Shown piece by piece: positions 38,656 through 48,002 of a DNA stretch of 64,000 nucleotides; position 1 is the stretch's first letter; each line of letters begins with the position of its first letter. A program made the translations under genes and the position numbers. A model generated the notes under the pieces. That model saw only the letters and a program-made list of their open reading frames with translations. It searched no databases and had not been told where the DNA came from. Location: the NCBI GenBank assembly GCA_014607495.2, contig CP053154.1, forward strand, positions 9,114,001-9,178,000. The letters are read 5' to 3'. Origin of the DNA: Carposina sasakii (Eukaryota > Arthropoda > Insecta > Lepidoptera > Carposinidae).

Positions 38656-39389
38656 GACATATAAAAGTATAAAATATTAAAAATATAAAAAAACATTATA
38701 AAAATATAACTTGTTATTATTATTCCCTTTATTCAACACTTTTTCTTATTCTTCTACATTTTTAAATATGAATTTATTATTATTATTTAAAAGCTATTCC
38801 TAAATAAAAATATATATGTAGTGGCCTTCAATTAAAATTTGTTTGTATCGAAAGAAAGTCAAAACTGTTTTTTTTTTTTTTTGTTTAGTTTATCCCGAAG
38901 GAAAGGCAAGGGAAACTAAGCCCATACAGCCATTGTCTTTAGTAAATGATTTCTGAATTTATGAGGGATGATAATGATGATGATGAATGGAAACGTCGGG
39001 AAAATCCTCAAGAACAAGTGTAAAGTTAGTCAAAATGAAAAATAATTGCAGAAACAACTTACATGCAAAACTGTTTGAATAAGATATTTGGTTGGCCCGC
39101 GAAACTACCTTCATAGGAAATGTCAAAAAAATGATCTAAATCTAGCATTGAGTTGGCAACAAACAACTTCACGCACACAGTCATACAAGAAAGTCACAGT
39201 TTTCGATTTTTTGTTTGCTTGTATTAATTTTACAATTTGTGAATTATTTTTACTTTCCATCTATTTGATTTACAATGGCTTGATAACGAATTATATTCAT
39301 ACTCTAATTTCACTTTTTCGTGTGCAGTCTACTAGAGCAAAGAAAGTCATTAAACGAGCGTTAACTTGACTAGCCCTGGCTAGAAACTT
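38656..39389. other. upstream region of CAF1 copy 1
   Basis: Holds at 38885-39010, in reverse, one copy of the block found three times at 48.0-49.5 kb (TTTATCCCGAAGGAAAGGCA, GGAAACGTCGGGAAAATCCT). A 93-residue plus-strand frame at 39088-39369 has no recognised motif and probably lies in promoter or leader DNA. Confidence 0.4.
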
Positions 39390-39482
39390 CTTCATATTGA
39401 ATAATAGGATTCGAAAACCACGGCGTCGTCGAAAAAGATAGAAGAATCTGCCCACCAAGAAGCAGAACATCGCTATAACAAG
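39390..39482 (+). other. probable non-coding 5' UTR exon of CAF1 copy 1
   Basis: A clean donor (AACAAG|GTAAGA) ends at 39482. The next good acceptor (TTTGTAG|ATG) sits directly at the start codon of copy 1 at 39728. This implies a short 5' leader exon and a roughly 245-bp first intron. The start of the leader is not visible; 39390 is a guess. No TATA box or clear initiator was recognised just upstream. Confidence 0.4.
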
Positions 39483-41299
39483 GTAAGACTTGTATCTTTA
39501 TATCAACTTCAATCTAGCAATGCTTTTTCTTACACAACATTACTGTAATTTCCGTAATTTCTAGTGACTTCTATTGTGTATACGTGTAGATTTTGATAGA
39601 AAAACGCGAAAAGGTGTAGGTAATTTAAAATCATGAATTGTTTATAAACAGTATAAAATGCCCCCAAAGCTTTCTGGCTATGTCTTGTCATATTTGTAAC
39701 GAAACAACATTTTGTTTGTTTTTGTAGATGCCAGCAGCTAGCTTTGGAGCACTGTCCCAGCTACCAGGAAATAGTGATTGTGGAATAAAAGATGTTTGGA
39801 ACCATAACTTACATGAGGAATTCCAAATTATTAGACAGGTGGGTATTCATTCAATATTACAATAAAATTACTGTTAAAATTAGACATAGTGCATAAAATA
39901 ACATTTGGAAGAGAAATTAAGAATTTTCATGATTCTGTCATTGTAACACGTAATAACTGGGACACCAATTTTAAGACTATTTGCAAAGATTGTTGTATTA
40001 AAAAAAAAAAAAATTACAATCATGAATGTATAAAGAATAACGAACAGAGTGTTGTGACTACACAGAGTGAAGCTATCATAGTAAGCTCGGCAACAATATT
40101 CAATGTAGTAGGGATGTGTATTGACACGTTATCCACCCAAACATACAAACCATAGTAAACTCGGTGTCTACTGGAAAATACTCAACATGCCCAATGCACC
40201 ACCATTGTGGTGCTTCAATCTGTGCAGTGATAGCATTACGTCCTTTATTCTTAATACATTCATGATTACAATGATAATGTTTGTAGGTTGTACAAAAATA
40301 TCACTGGGTGGCTATGGATACAGAGTTTCCTGGAGTTGTTGCACGGCCTATTGGGGAGTTCCGATCTACTGCAGATTACCAATATCAGTTGCTCAGGTAT
40401 ATTAACTTGATATAATCCATTATCACATTCAGTGCCGACAACTACATATTTGCGTCTTCTTGACTTTCTAGAGGTGCAGGTGACACTTATTTGCATTCTT
40501 GCACTAGGAGTTAATTCGATGTCAACACCCTTATAAAATCTGCCGGCAGTGAATGTGTTAATAAATACTTATTATTTATTATATATGTAAACAGGCAGGC
40601 AGTTGAGGCAACCGATTTTGCCTGTATCTGAATGTTCTCTTCTTAGGATTTTCTTTAATGTGATTGTCTAGATTATTTTTGAAATTTTTGACACTTGGTG
40701 CTGAAACCACTTCTTTTGGTAGTTTGTTCCAAGGGTTCACCACTCTTTTGGTAATAGTTTTTGCAGGGTTGCACTTGCCTATTAAATGAGAGTGAATACT
40801 ATAGATAAGTGATACCTGTTATTGTAATGTATTACATTAATCCTAGAGATGTTAGCTAATGATAGTGTTAATTATGAGTAATGAAATAAATACAATGTTC
40901 TGAACTGAATTTTGTAATGTTCTTGTCTTAAAATCGGCAAGGCACTTTACAAGATTTAAATTAATTTTTAGGTGCAATGTTGATTTATTAAGAATCATCC
41001 AGCTTGGTCTTACATTTATGGATGAAAATGGCAAAACTCCACCTGGATACACCACATGGCAGTTTAATTTCAAGTTCAACCTACAGTAAGTCTACATGCC
41101 TTTAATTTTTTCATCAAATGCTCAGTCCTTTTTACAGTCAAAATAACTTGGTTATCATCTGGTGGTAGGAGTTTAGCAACCTGTATAAAATTAAGTACAG
41201 TACTTATTGTGAATAACAATTTTTCTAGTACTTAATGGCTTTTTACAAGCTTTTATTTAACTTGCAATGTACTCGTATGTTTGTTCGGGTGAAATCTTA

Positions 41300-41600
41300 C
41301 AACTCAATTTTAAGGCACTTGCCCTCAACCGATTGGGCTGAAATTTGGTGAGCACGTTCAGTTCGGATGACAATGCATGATTAACAGTGTGACGTCATTC
41401 TAAATCCAACATGGCGGCATACCCACAATGGCGGACCAATTATTTTTAATGCATTCCTACAATATGGGTATCAAATTAAAGGGCTAGCTGAGAGTAACTC
41501 GAAAAAAATGTGACGTCACTCTTAATCCAATATGGCGGACTTCTAAAACTTGAAAATCTATTTTGAAACAGATATTTTTAAGCAATTGAGTAGGGTGAAG
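41300..41600 (+). repeat. intronic repeat in CAF1 copy 1, intron 3
   Basis: TTCGGGTGAAATCTTACAAC, CTCAACCGATTGGGCTGAAA, then two diverged copies of a GTGACGTCA...AATCCAA(C/T)ATGGCGG unit (41390-41420 and 41511-41535). Interspersed repeat of unknown class. Confidence 0.45.
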
Positions 41601-41707
41601 TCATTAGAAGGGCTCCTCATTGAAGAGCTGGACTGTTCAAAATTAACTGGCAAACGACCTTGCAATAATGATGCGTTGAATGAGATGAACAGACTTAGGA
41701 ACTTACC

Positions 41708-42369
41708 AGGTGAAAACTAAAAAGTATAAAATAAAATTTAGGTAAAAAAACCTTTTTAAAAACAAGCTTTTATTTAAATGCGCTAAAAAGAAAAAATAAA
41801 CTTTTACACTAAAACTTTTACTGTTAATTTATAACGTCATTTCAAATTTAACACGTTTGACACAATTTATATGTTATAAAAGCTTGTCGCGACATTTAAG
41901 TACTCGTATTTACTTTCTTAGTTTTAAATTTTTAATAAGTCAAGGTGAGGCCGTGCCGAGGACTGAGTGGCATGATGACATGATGTCGTGAACATACCAC
42001 CTCGGGGCACCGGGGCGAACCCTGTTGTATATTACTCTCTTACTCTTCTACACGAAGCTCTGGAAGGGTCGACGGATATTTCTTCGATATGCGTGGGAAC
42101 AATATGGGAAAATCTGAAACATCAACACAAAGATGCTGCCTAATAAACATTTAAAAGTAAGAACGTAAATACGAGTACTTAAATGTCGCGACAAGCTTTT
42201 ATAACATATAAATTGTGTCAAATGTGTTAAATTTGAAATGACGTTATAAATTAACAGTAAAAGTTTTAGTGTAAAAGTTTATTTTTTCTTTTTAGCGCAT
42301 TTAAATAAAAGCTTGTTTTTAAAAAGGTTTTTTTACCTAAATTTTTAATATTTAAATTTATTTCACCTG
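41708..42369. mobile_element. long foldback element in intron 3 of CAF1 copy 1
   Basis: Two arms of about 230 bp (41708-41940 and 42139-42369) are near-perfect inverse copies. Examples: AAGCTTGTCGCGACATTTAA against TTAAATGTCGCGACAAGCTT, and GGTAAAAAAACCTTTTT against AAAAAGGTTTTTTTACC. The extreme ends are CAGGTGAAA and TTTCACCTG. A 200-bp unique spacer separates the arms; it has no coding frame. The right end stops only 110 bp before the damaged exon 4. Confidence 0.85.
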
Positions 42370-42425
42370 AGAAATATATAATATGAGTATAAGATGTTTT
42401 GCTTTTTATAAACCTTTTTATAAAC

Positions 42426-42578
42426 CAATAGTAGTTGGTTTGTGATTGTATGCAAATTATAATTATCTCTGTTTCTTCAGAGAAGAATAATCATCTCACT
42501 CCGGCCTTCATCATGAAGAGGATAATATTCTGCGTACAATAGTAGTTGGTTTGTGATTGTATGCAAATTATAATTATC
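42426..42578 (+). repeat. 42-bp direct duplication flanking an exon-4 remnant
   Basis: A 42-bp block starting CAATAGTAGTTGGTTTGTGA is present at 42426-42467 and again, identically, at 42537-42578. Between them are an acceptor (TTTCTTCAG, 42472-42480) and a shrunken exon 4 (AGAAGA, GGCCTTCA at 42503, CATGAAGAGGAT at 42512-42523). The exon region was therefore partly duplicated before or during its breakage. Confidence 0.8.
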
Positions 42579-43510
42579 CCACGGGAAGGCGACAAACTCT
42601 GAAAACCACTATACATATTTCTTCAGAGAAGACATGTACGCCATAATTTTTACAAGACTCTATTGACTTGCTTCAAAACTCCCACGGGAAGGGGGCCAAC
42701 GGGAATTAATTATTTTTTATGAAAACGGCCTTCAGTTTCGAAAGCATGAAGAGGATGGAATTGAGCATTAGGGACTGCGAGGGAGCGCTAGAGTTTCCCA
42801 CGGGAAGGGGCTGAACTACAAAAACCGCTTATGTCTTGCGGGGAAGCACTGGTCCCACGGGAAGGGACTGTCTGTGCGTTTGTGTTTAATTATTTATTAA
42901 TTATTCTTAGTTACGGGAAAATGTTTTTTCGGATAATTTATTTTTTTTTCTTTCCACGCGGACTGTTATTATGTATAAAAAGATAATTCTTGATTTGTTT
43001 GTTATTTAATCATTCATTTCAGGTTTGGTGCTCATGGATAACATCAAATGGCTTAGTTTTCACTCTGGATATGACTTTGGTTATTTATTGAAACTGCTAA
43101 CAGATCAACACTTGCCACAAGATGAAAATGACTTCTTTGAAAGTTTAAGGTTATACTTTCCAACAGTATATGATGTCAAGGTAAAGACAATACAGTCATG
43201 GTCATTTTGGTATTATTGTTGTGAAGACCTTGTATTTTATATTTTTTATGTTTACAGTATTTGATGAAACTGTGCAAAAATCTCAAAGGTGGGCTACAAG
43301 AGGTGGCAGATCAGTTGGAGCTTCGCAGAGTTGGCCCTCAACATCAGGCAGGCTCAGATTCACATTTAACTGGAATGGCCTTTTTCAAGATAAAAGAGGT
43401 AGGCACTACTATTCCTTTAATATTCATTATTTGAGATCAAATTAGTCAACAATAAATTGTAAAATGATTGTTTCTGTTCAATTGAGAACAAATCTTACCC
43501 TCATAACTTA

Positions 43511-44318
43511 AGCGCAGGCCACACCACCAGCGGGCGGGCGAGCGAGCTAGGCGGGCGGACATCGTTTTACCTATTTACATACTTCGGTTACACCGCGAGC
43601 TACCGAGCTACGTCAGCGATGCGAGCGAAGCTAACGAAATATCCAACGATTCCAGCGAAGCTAGACTCTTACCTCGTTAGGCGCGCCCGCTTCGCTCACC
43701 CGTCAGCTCGCTCGCCCGGTTCGTTCGCCCGTCCTCCCCGTTTCGAGTATTCGGATTAGTCGACGCTCGTCTTTCGAATAGCAGTATAGTGTTTCCGTTG
43801 CGAATATGTTATATATCGACGAAAGCTCTGCCCCCCTAGCATGACCACGCATCGTGGATATCGTATCGTCTCTATACAAAATTCAACATGGCGGCTATAT
43901 TAATCGTATTTTGACAGGCTAAATCGGTTTATTATATCGTGTTTCGCAGGTCATGCTAGGCTTGCTGATGATGATTTAACTACAAAAAAAAAGATATTAC
44001 TGTTAAATTCTCTTCGAATGAAGAAGAGAAAGCGTAGATTTTGGTTACGTAGACATATTCAACTCAGGCAACTATCTGGAGAATTTCATACTTTGTTTCG
44101 GGAGTTGAATGACGAAGATTTTCCAGATTTTTATAGTCACAAGAGAACAATTTCAAGGAATATTAAGTATGAGCTACGGAGAAACTAGGTAATTTGTGCT
44201 TGCAAGCTAAATTCATCGATATTAATGCAAATGTCAAAAGACGATTGGTTTATTATAGTAAAGCTGCGATCAATGTACCTTTTTAATATAATTGTAACAA
44301 AATGTGGTGGCCTGCGCT
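43511..44318 (+). mobile_element. PIF/Harbinger element with transposase remnant, 808 bp
   Basis: Inserted in intron 6 of CAF1 copy 1 with an exact 3-bp target duplication TTA (43508-43510 and 44319-44321), as PIF/Harbinger elements make. The ends are AGCGCAGGCCACACCACC and GTGGTGGCCTGCGCT. A 56-codon frame (44018-44188) reads MKKRKRRFWLRRHIQLRQLS, then GEFHTLFRELNDEDFPDFYS, like the N-terminal region of Harbinger (HARBI1-type) nucleases. The catalytic DDE part is gone. The GC-rich left 240 bp match the MITE at 32174-32587 in reverse. A smaller MITE is nested at 43835-43960. Confidence 0.85.
43835..43960. mobile_element. short CCTAGCATGA MITE nested in the Harbinger element
   Basis: CCTAGCATGACC at the left faces GGTCATGCTAGG at the right. 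The interior TTCAACATGGCGGCTATATT and TATCGTGTTTCGCAGG are shared with 6308-7349 and with 62620-62700. Confidence 0.75.
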
Positions 44319-44389
44319 TTAAAAACAATTAACTGCATCTACCTATATATGTACTTACTTAATTATGAGATGTCAGGTAGTTTGCATGG

Positions 44390-44712
44390 GGCTTAATAAA
44401 AAGTCCTACCTAAGTTTATTTTAATTACATAAAACAAGAGTATTGTTCAGTTACAAATTAATAGGAAATTAGATTACATTCACACACTACACAACACATT
44501 AACCTAGTCCCACACTAAGATCCCTAAGGTCTTGTGTCGTGGGTACTAAGCAACGGTATATAAATACATAGATAAGTATAGAAACATCCATGACTCGGAA
44601 ACAAACATCGATATTCATCATATCAATGTTTGCACCTACCGGGATTCGAACCCAGGAACTATGGCGTCGCAGGCAGGGTCACTACCTACTACACCAATCG
44701 GCCGTCATAGCT
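44390..44712 (-). mobile_element. tRNA-derived SINE in intron 6 of CAF1 copy 1
   Basis: On the minus strand: A-box-like TTGGTGTAGTAGG, B box GGTTCGAATCCC (44643-44655), then a body with TATATACCGTTGCTTAGTAC, CACGACACAAGACCTTAGGG and CTAGGTTAATGTGTTGTG. Its tRNA head ends only about 22 bp upstream of the start of exon 7 (44734), so it supplies DNA close to the branch point and polypyrimidine tract. Confidence 0.75.
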
Positions 44713-44850
44713 AAATTAAAAATCTCTTTTCAGATTTTCTTTGATGACAACATAGAAAGCTCGAGTGGTCATCTATATGGGCTTGGAGCACCGTTTTCAG
44801 TCAATGTCAACAATTTCCAAGACAATGGTGAGAATGGTAATTCTTCTTGA

Positions 44851-45415
44851 TCTGGGGAATCTATCAACTGCCACACTCCTCAGCCACTCTAGTATCATCT
44901 CTCAGAGTGAACTGACTGTTAAACTTGTGAAGTGATATTCTTAGTGTTAACAACTACTGCACATGCACCATAGTGTTTAAATCTTCTTTTTAAGTAACTG
45001 AGTTTATGTGAATGATTTAGGAACTGACATGTGAACTTATCTATAAATTATTAAGTACCTAGCTCTAAAGTTGTAAGTGTATCAAACAGTAATAATGAGT
45101 CTGTACAATTTTAATCAGGAATTCCCTTTTTCACAGAATGTAAATGCTTATTATTTGGACACAGTCTTATATTTTTATTAATAATCAATACAATTTCATT
45201 AGTAGTACATACAAAATATACATTTTATTATATAGTTATAAGGATTTATTTCTTGTTAAGATTTTACATGATAACTATTTTCTTTCATAAATAGTAACAA
45301 ATAGTTCGATCTACTATTCTTATTACTATTCTCGAAAGAAACCTTATTAAAATCTTAAATTATGATATATGAATTTCATTTTATAAATTTGTCTTTGTAA
45401 TTTTAATATGGTTAC
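44851..45415 (+). other. 3' flank of CAF1 copy 1
   Basis: AT-rich region following the stop codon; probably 3' UTR and intergenic DNA. No canonical AATAAA was picked out with confidence. Confidence 0.4.
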
Positions 45416-45870
45416 ATTTCGGAGCGCAAGCGTGTGATTACAGCTACTGCGTTACACTGGCGCTGAAGCTCCGCCTCTATCATAACGTCATGGCCTCACG
45501 ATTGCCACACGACTCGCTTCATAGTCCCACTCCTCTTTTATGCCTTCATGGGTTAGAACTAGTTTCCGTAAGTCGCCTTCCCGTGGGAATTTCGGGAAAT
45601 CCGTTTTTAATCTCCCTCGCTGTCCCCAATTAATATACAAATATGCCCGATTTCAGCTTCATATGTATAGCGGTTTTCGTAAAAAATATAGAATCCCGTT
45701 GGTCGCCTTCCCGTGGGAATATCGGGAAATTCTTATAGCCTATGTTCTTCCAGTTCCAATAAAGATTCTAACTGTGAATGAATTTTTGAAATCGGTCCAG
45801 TACTTTTTGAGCCTATTCATTACAACCAAACAAACAAAGTTTTCCTCTTTATAATATTAGTGTAGATAGT
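45416..45870 (+). repeat. tandem pair of the 'CCCGTGGGAATT' repeat
   Basis: Two units hold GTCGCCTTCCCGTGGGAAT, at 45572 and at about 45699, each followed by TCGGGAAAT. Between them are CTCCCTCGCTGTCCCCAATT and ATATGTATAGCGGTTTTCGT. The 3' end is AAACAAACAAAGTTTTCCTC with TATAATATTAGTGTAGAT. Antisense pieces of exactly these segments interrupt exon 4 of CAF1 copy 1, 3 kb upstream. Confidence 0.8.
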
Positions 45871-46205
45871 ATCATCAACACGCACCTATTCGCGCCGAAC
45901 CATCCGCATTTCCGTAAAATCCTATACCTACTGATTCCACAAGTTCGCGCGGCTGACGTCTTTGGCGCGTTCGATACATACGGCGACTGCGGCCCAGGCG
46001 CCGCCGCGGATGACGTCGCGTTACGGCGGAGTTAGTACTAGACAAATATACTGATGTTATTAAACCGATGGATGAGATTCTGAGAGTACGGCCCCCTTAT
46101 TACCTAACTAGTAAAAGCAAAATGATAGCGAATATTGTACAATTTTCATTTCAATTTACAATTAATCAGGGGGCGGTACGGCGCGACGCGTACCACAGAA
46201 CACGT
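45871..46205. other. GC-rich island of unknown role
   Basis: 45885-46035 is GC-rich with GCGCC and GACGTC motifs (GGCGCGTTCGATACATACGG, CGCCGCCGCGGATGACGTCG). It could be promoter-like or part of a repeat; no exon or transcript signal can be read from it. Confidence 0.3.
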
Positions 46206-46210
46206 AATAT

Positions 46211-46992
46211 AGGGGAAAGTGGGGTATTTGGGAACCCCTAACTTACAACTCTGTAAAATAATAAAAGAAAGTCATAAATGAAATCAACTTTTATTGCAAC
46301 AGGAACGTTACTTATCCAGCTACAAAGAAATTAACTCAAAACTTTTGGAAATAAACTTTATAATAAAAAAATTAAGAAAATAAAAAACATTGGTGTTCGT
46401 ATTTACCCAATAATGTGTGGGGTAATTGAGATCAGTCCGCGGTGGAGACACGAACCATATGGGGTAATTGCGAACGACATACTTAAGTCTTAATAAGTAG
46501 GTGCTATAATTATTTAGTTTAGCACAAATCACACGTAACGTAATATATCATATGCCCAGGTATTGCAAATGACGCACCTAACGCAATAACGCAACGTTCC
46601 TAATTACCCGAACTTGGAAAGTCGAAACAAAATGACCGTTACTCGCAATATTAGTGGCGGTGAACTTAAAACTAAGAGAATTTATAGGAATTTATAAACT
46701 GGTATAAAAGGAATTTATAAACTGATAGTACATATAAGATGACAACAAAATATGTTGTCATTAACCTCAACAATATCCTTTTTGTGCTGATTTTTACATG
46801 TGACAAAAATTGTAACAAAATTACGTAAAAGATTATTTGACTCACCGTGACGAAATGCGTGCATCTTCTCACTCGCACTTTTGCGGGCATACTAAGGGCT
46901 GGCAAGCGCATCAGCTTAGATGTGTGCGGGCGATGTAGTGCGGGAGGTTTATTTGATATTCAACTGTTCTCAATTACCCCACCTTCCTCTAG
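46211..46992. mobile_element. inverted-repeat DNA element with GGGGAAAGTGGGGTA ends
   Basis: The left end TAGGGGAAAGTGGGGTATTT faces TTACCCCACCTTCCTCTA on the right. Inner copies of TGGGGTAATTG occur at 46419 and 46459. It is similar in plan to the TA-flanked element at 26198-27339 (TAGGGGAGACCGGGG). No transposase frame. Confidence 0.65.
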
Positions 46993-47420
46993 GTGTTCTG
47001 TGGCGCGTACAATGCGGGCAAGTGCCCGAGGCCATGGGCATAGATAGAGGAATAATCTTATTCCTCTGTGGCCAATACTGGCCACGAAGGCCGCGTGCGG
47101 CTCCTTCGCCGCGAACATGTGCACGTCCACATGTTCGCGTTAGGTTTGAGGCAAGGTAGGTGCTTCGGTGTTCATAACTGGCTCCGTGATCTTTGCCCAT
47201 AAGTGGGGCATCATAGGGGACAATAAGGGTTTAGTGGGCATTCCCAGCCGGTGGAATCTCGCATAACCCGCTGGCGACCCCAGCGACCTTATCAGAGCAT
47301 GCTACTTGTATCCGTAAAAGGATAATTTCCTCAGGAAAAAAGGACAGAGCACAGTGGTGTAGTAAAGAGGAGGCCTTTACTCAGTAGTGGGTGCAGCAAT
47401 TATTTTTTCAATTTGCCGAC
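46993..47420. repeat. probable retroelement 3' region with a strong hairpin
   Basis: GC-rich. A 12-bp perfect stem CGCGAACATGTG / CACATGTTCGCG (47110-47121 and 47128-47139) has a 6-base loop. Downstream text (GTGGAATCTCGCATAACCCG, GGCGACCCCAGCGAC, then GGATAATTTCCTCAGG) looks like a LINE 3' UTR, an impression from memory. Confidence 0.4.
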
Positions 47421-47439
47421 TTTTTTATTCATCATCATT

Positions 47440-47980
47440 AGAAATCATAAAGACAATGTATGTATGGACATTAGGGTGGAGCGATTTTATTTATTTTCTA
47501 TTTTTGCTTCGGCATACCTGTAGAAAGTTGCTGTTTTAGGTAAACATTAAACACAAGAAAAATCAGTAATCTCATGCTATGTTTAGAGGTGCCCCATCGA
47601 CATGAAGTTTTGAAAATTAACGCCAAAAACTCATAAATTCACAAACATTTTATAAACGCTATTTGATATTCTAAGCGATGCTATGTTAACCTTGTTGTTC
47701 TCGTTCTTTGGCTGATGACTTTTCAATTGATAGCAGCAGCTCATGTGATAGTTTTCTTGTACCATCTAGTTCTAACCAAAAAACCCAGAACAGGTCAAGG
47801 GGAAATTATCACCACCTTTGAAAAAAAGAGATTAAATTTACTGTCATTAGCCCTTGCCGGTGATCGTACTGGAGTCTCCGATATAGCCTTCTTCTGTCTT
47901 AAATGATCTGTATTATTCAAGTATTATTTTATCGAACGATCCAAGTCTATGATTCATCTGAGGAAAATCCTTTTAGTCCA
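47440..47980 (+). mobile_element. unidentified element fragment with a short coding relic
   Basis: A 63-codon frame (47715-47906) ends KKRLNLLSLALAGDRTGVSD followed by IAFFCLK. The 'DRTGVSD' stretch recalls a conserved segment of transposon-encoded insect proteins of unknown function; this is from memory and unverified. No start context or splice sites. Surrounding DNA is AT-rich. Confidence 0.3.
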
Positions 47981-48002
47981 TCTCTACTTAGTTTGTGTTT
48001 TA

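Larger units (their letters stand above)
39728..44850 (+). pseudogene. Pop2: CAF1/POP2 (CNOT7-like) deadenylase, copy 1, exon 4 disrupted
   Basis: This is a paralogue of the CCR4-NOT poly(A)-specific exonuclease subunit CAF1. Six exons are clean: 39728-39838, 40287-40396, 40972-41085, 43023-43180, 43258-43398 and 44734-44850 (stop TGA), all with GT-AG ends and matching phases. Exon 1 encodes MPAASFGALSQ...HNLHEEFQIIRQ, exon 2 carries the catalytic DTEF (D and E), exon 5 has [10 protein letters not shown] (third D), and exon 6 has HQAGSD (H and last D), so every DEDDh residue is present. Exon 4 should lie near 42627-42841. It is interrupted by five insertions that give an in-frame stop, and its donor is lost. 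Joining exon 3 to exon 5 would shift the frame, because exon 3 ends in phase 2 and exon 5 starts after phase 1. As written, only about 115 residues plus a short tail could be made. The other exons look selected, so a consensus error in exon 4 remains possible. Confidence 0.85.

Noticed and set aside
40611..40800. A possible extra coding exon in intron 2 of CAF1 copy 1
   Set aside because: The sequence (TTTTGGTAGTTTGTTCCAAG) looks like an interspersed repeat; copy 2 has no counterpart and exon 2 joins exon 3 in frame without it.
44640..44705. A tRNA gene on the minus strand
   Set aside because: The boxes belong to a SINE whose body continues for 250 bp; the cloverleaf is not convincing.
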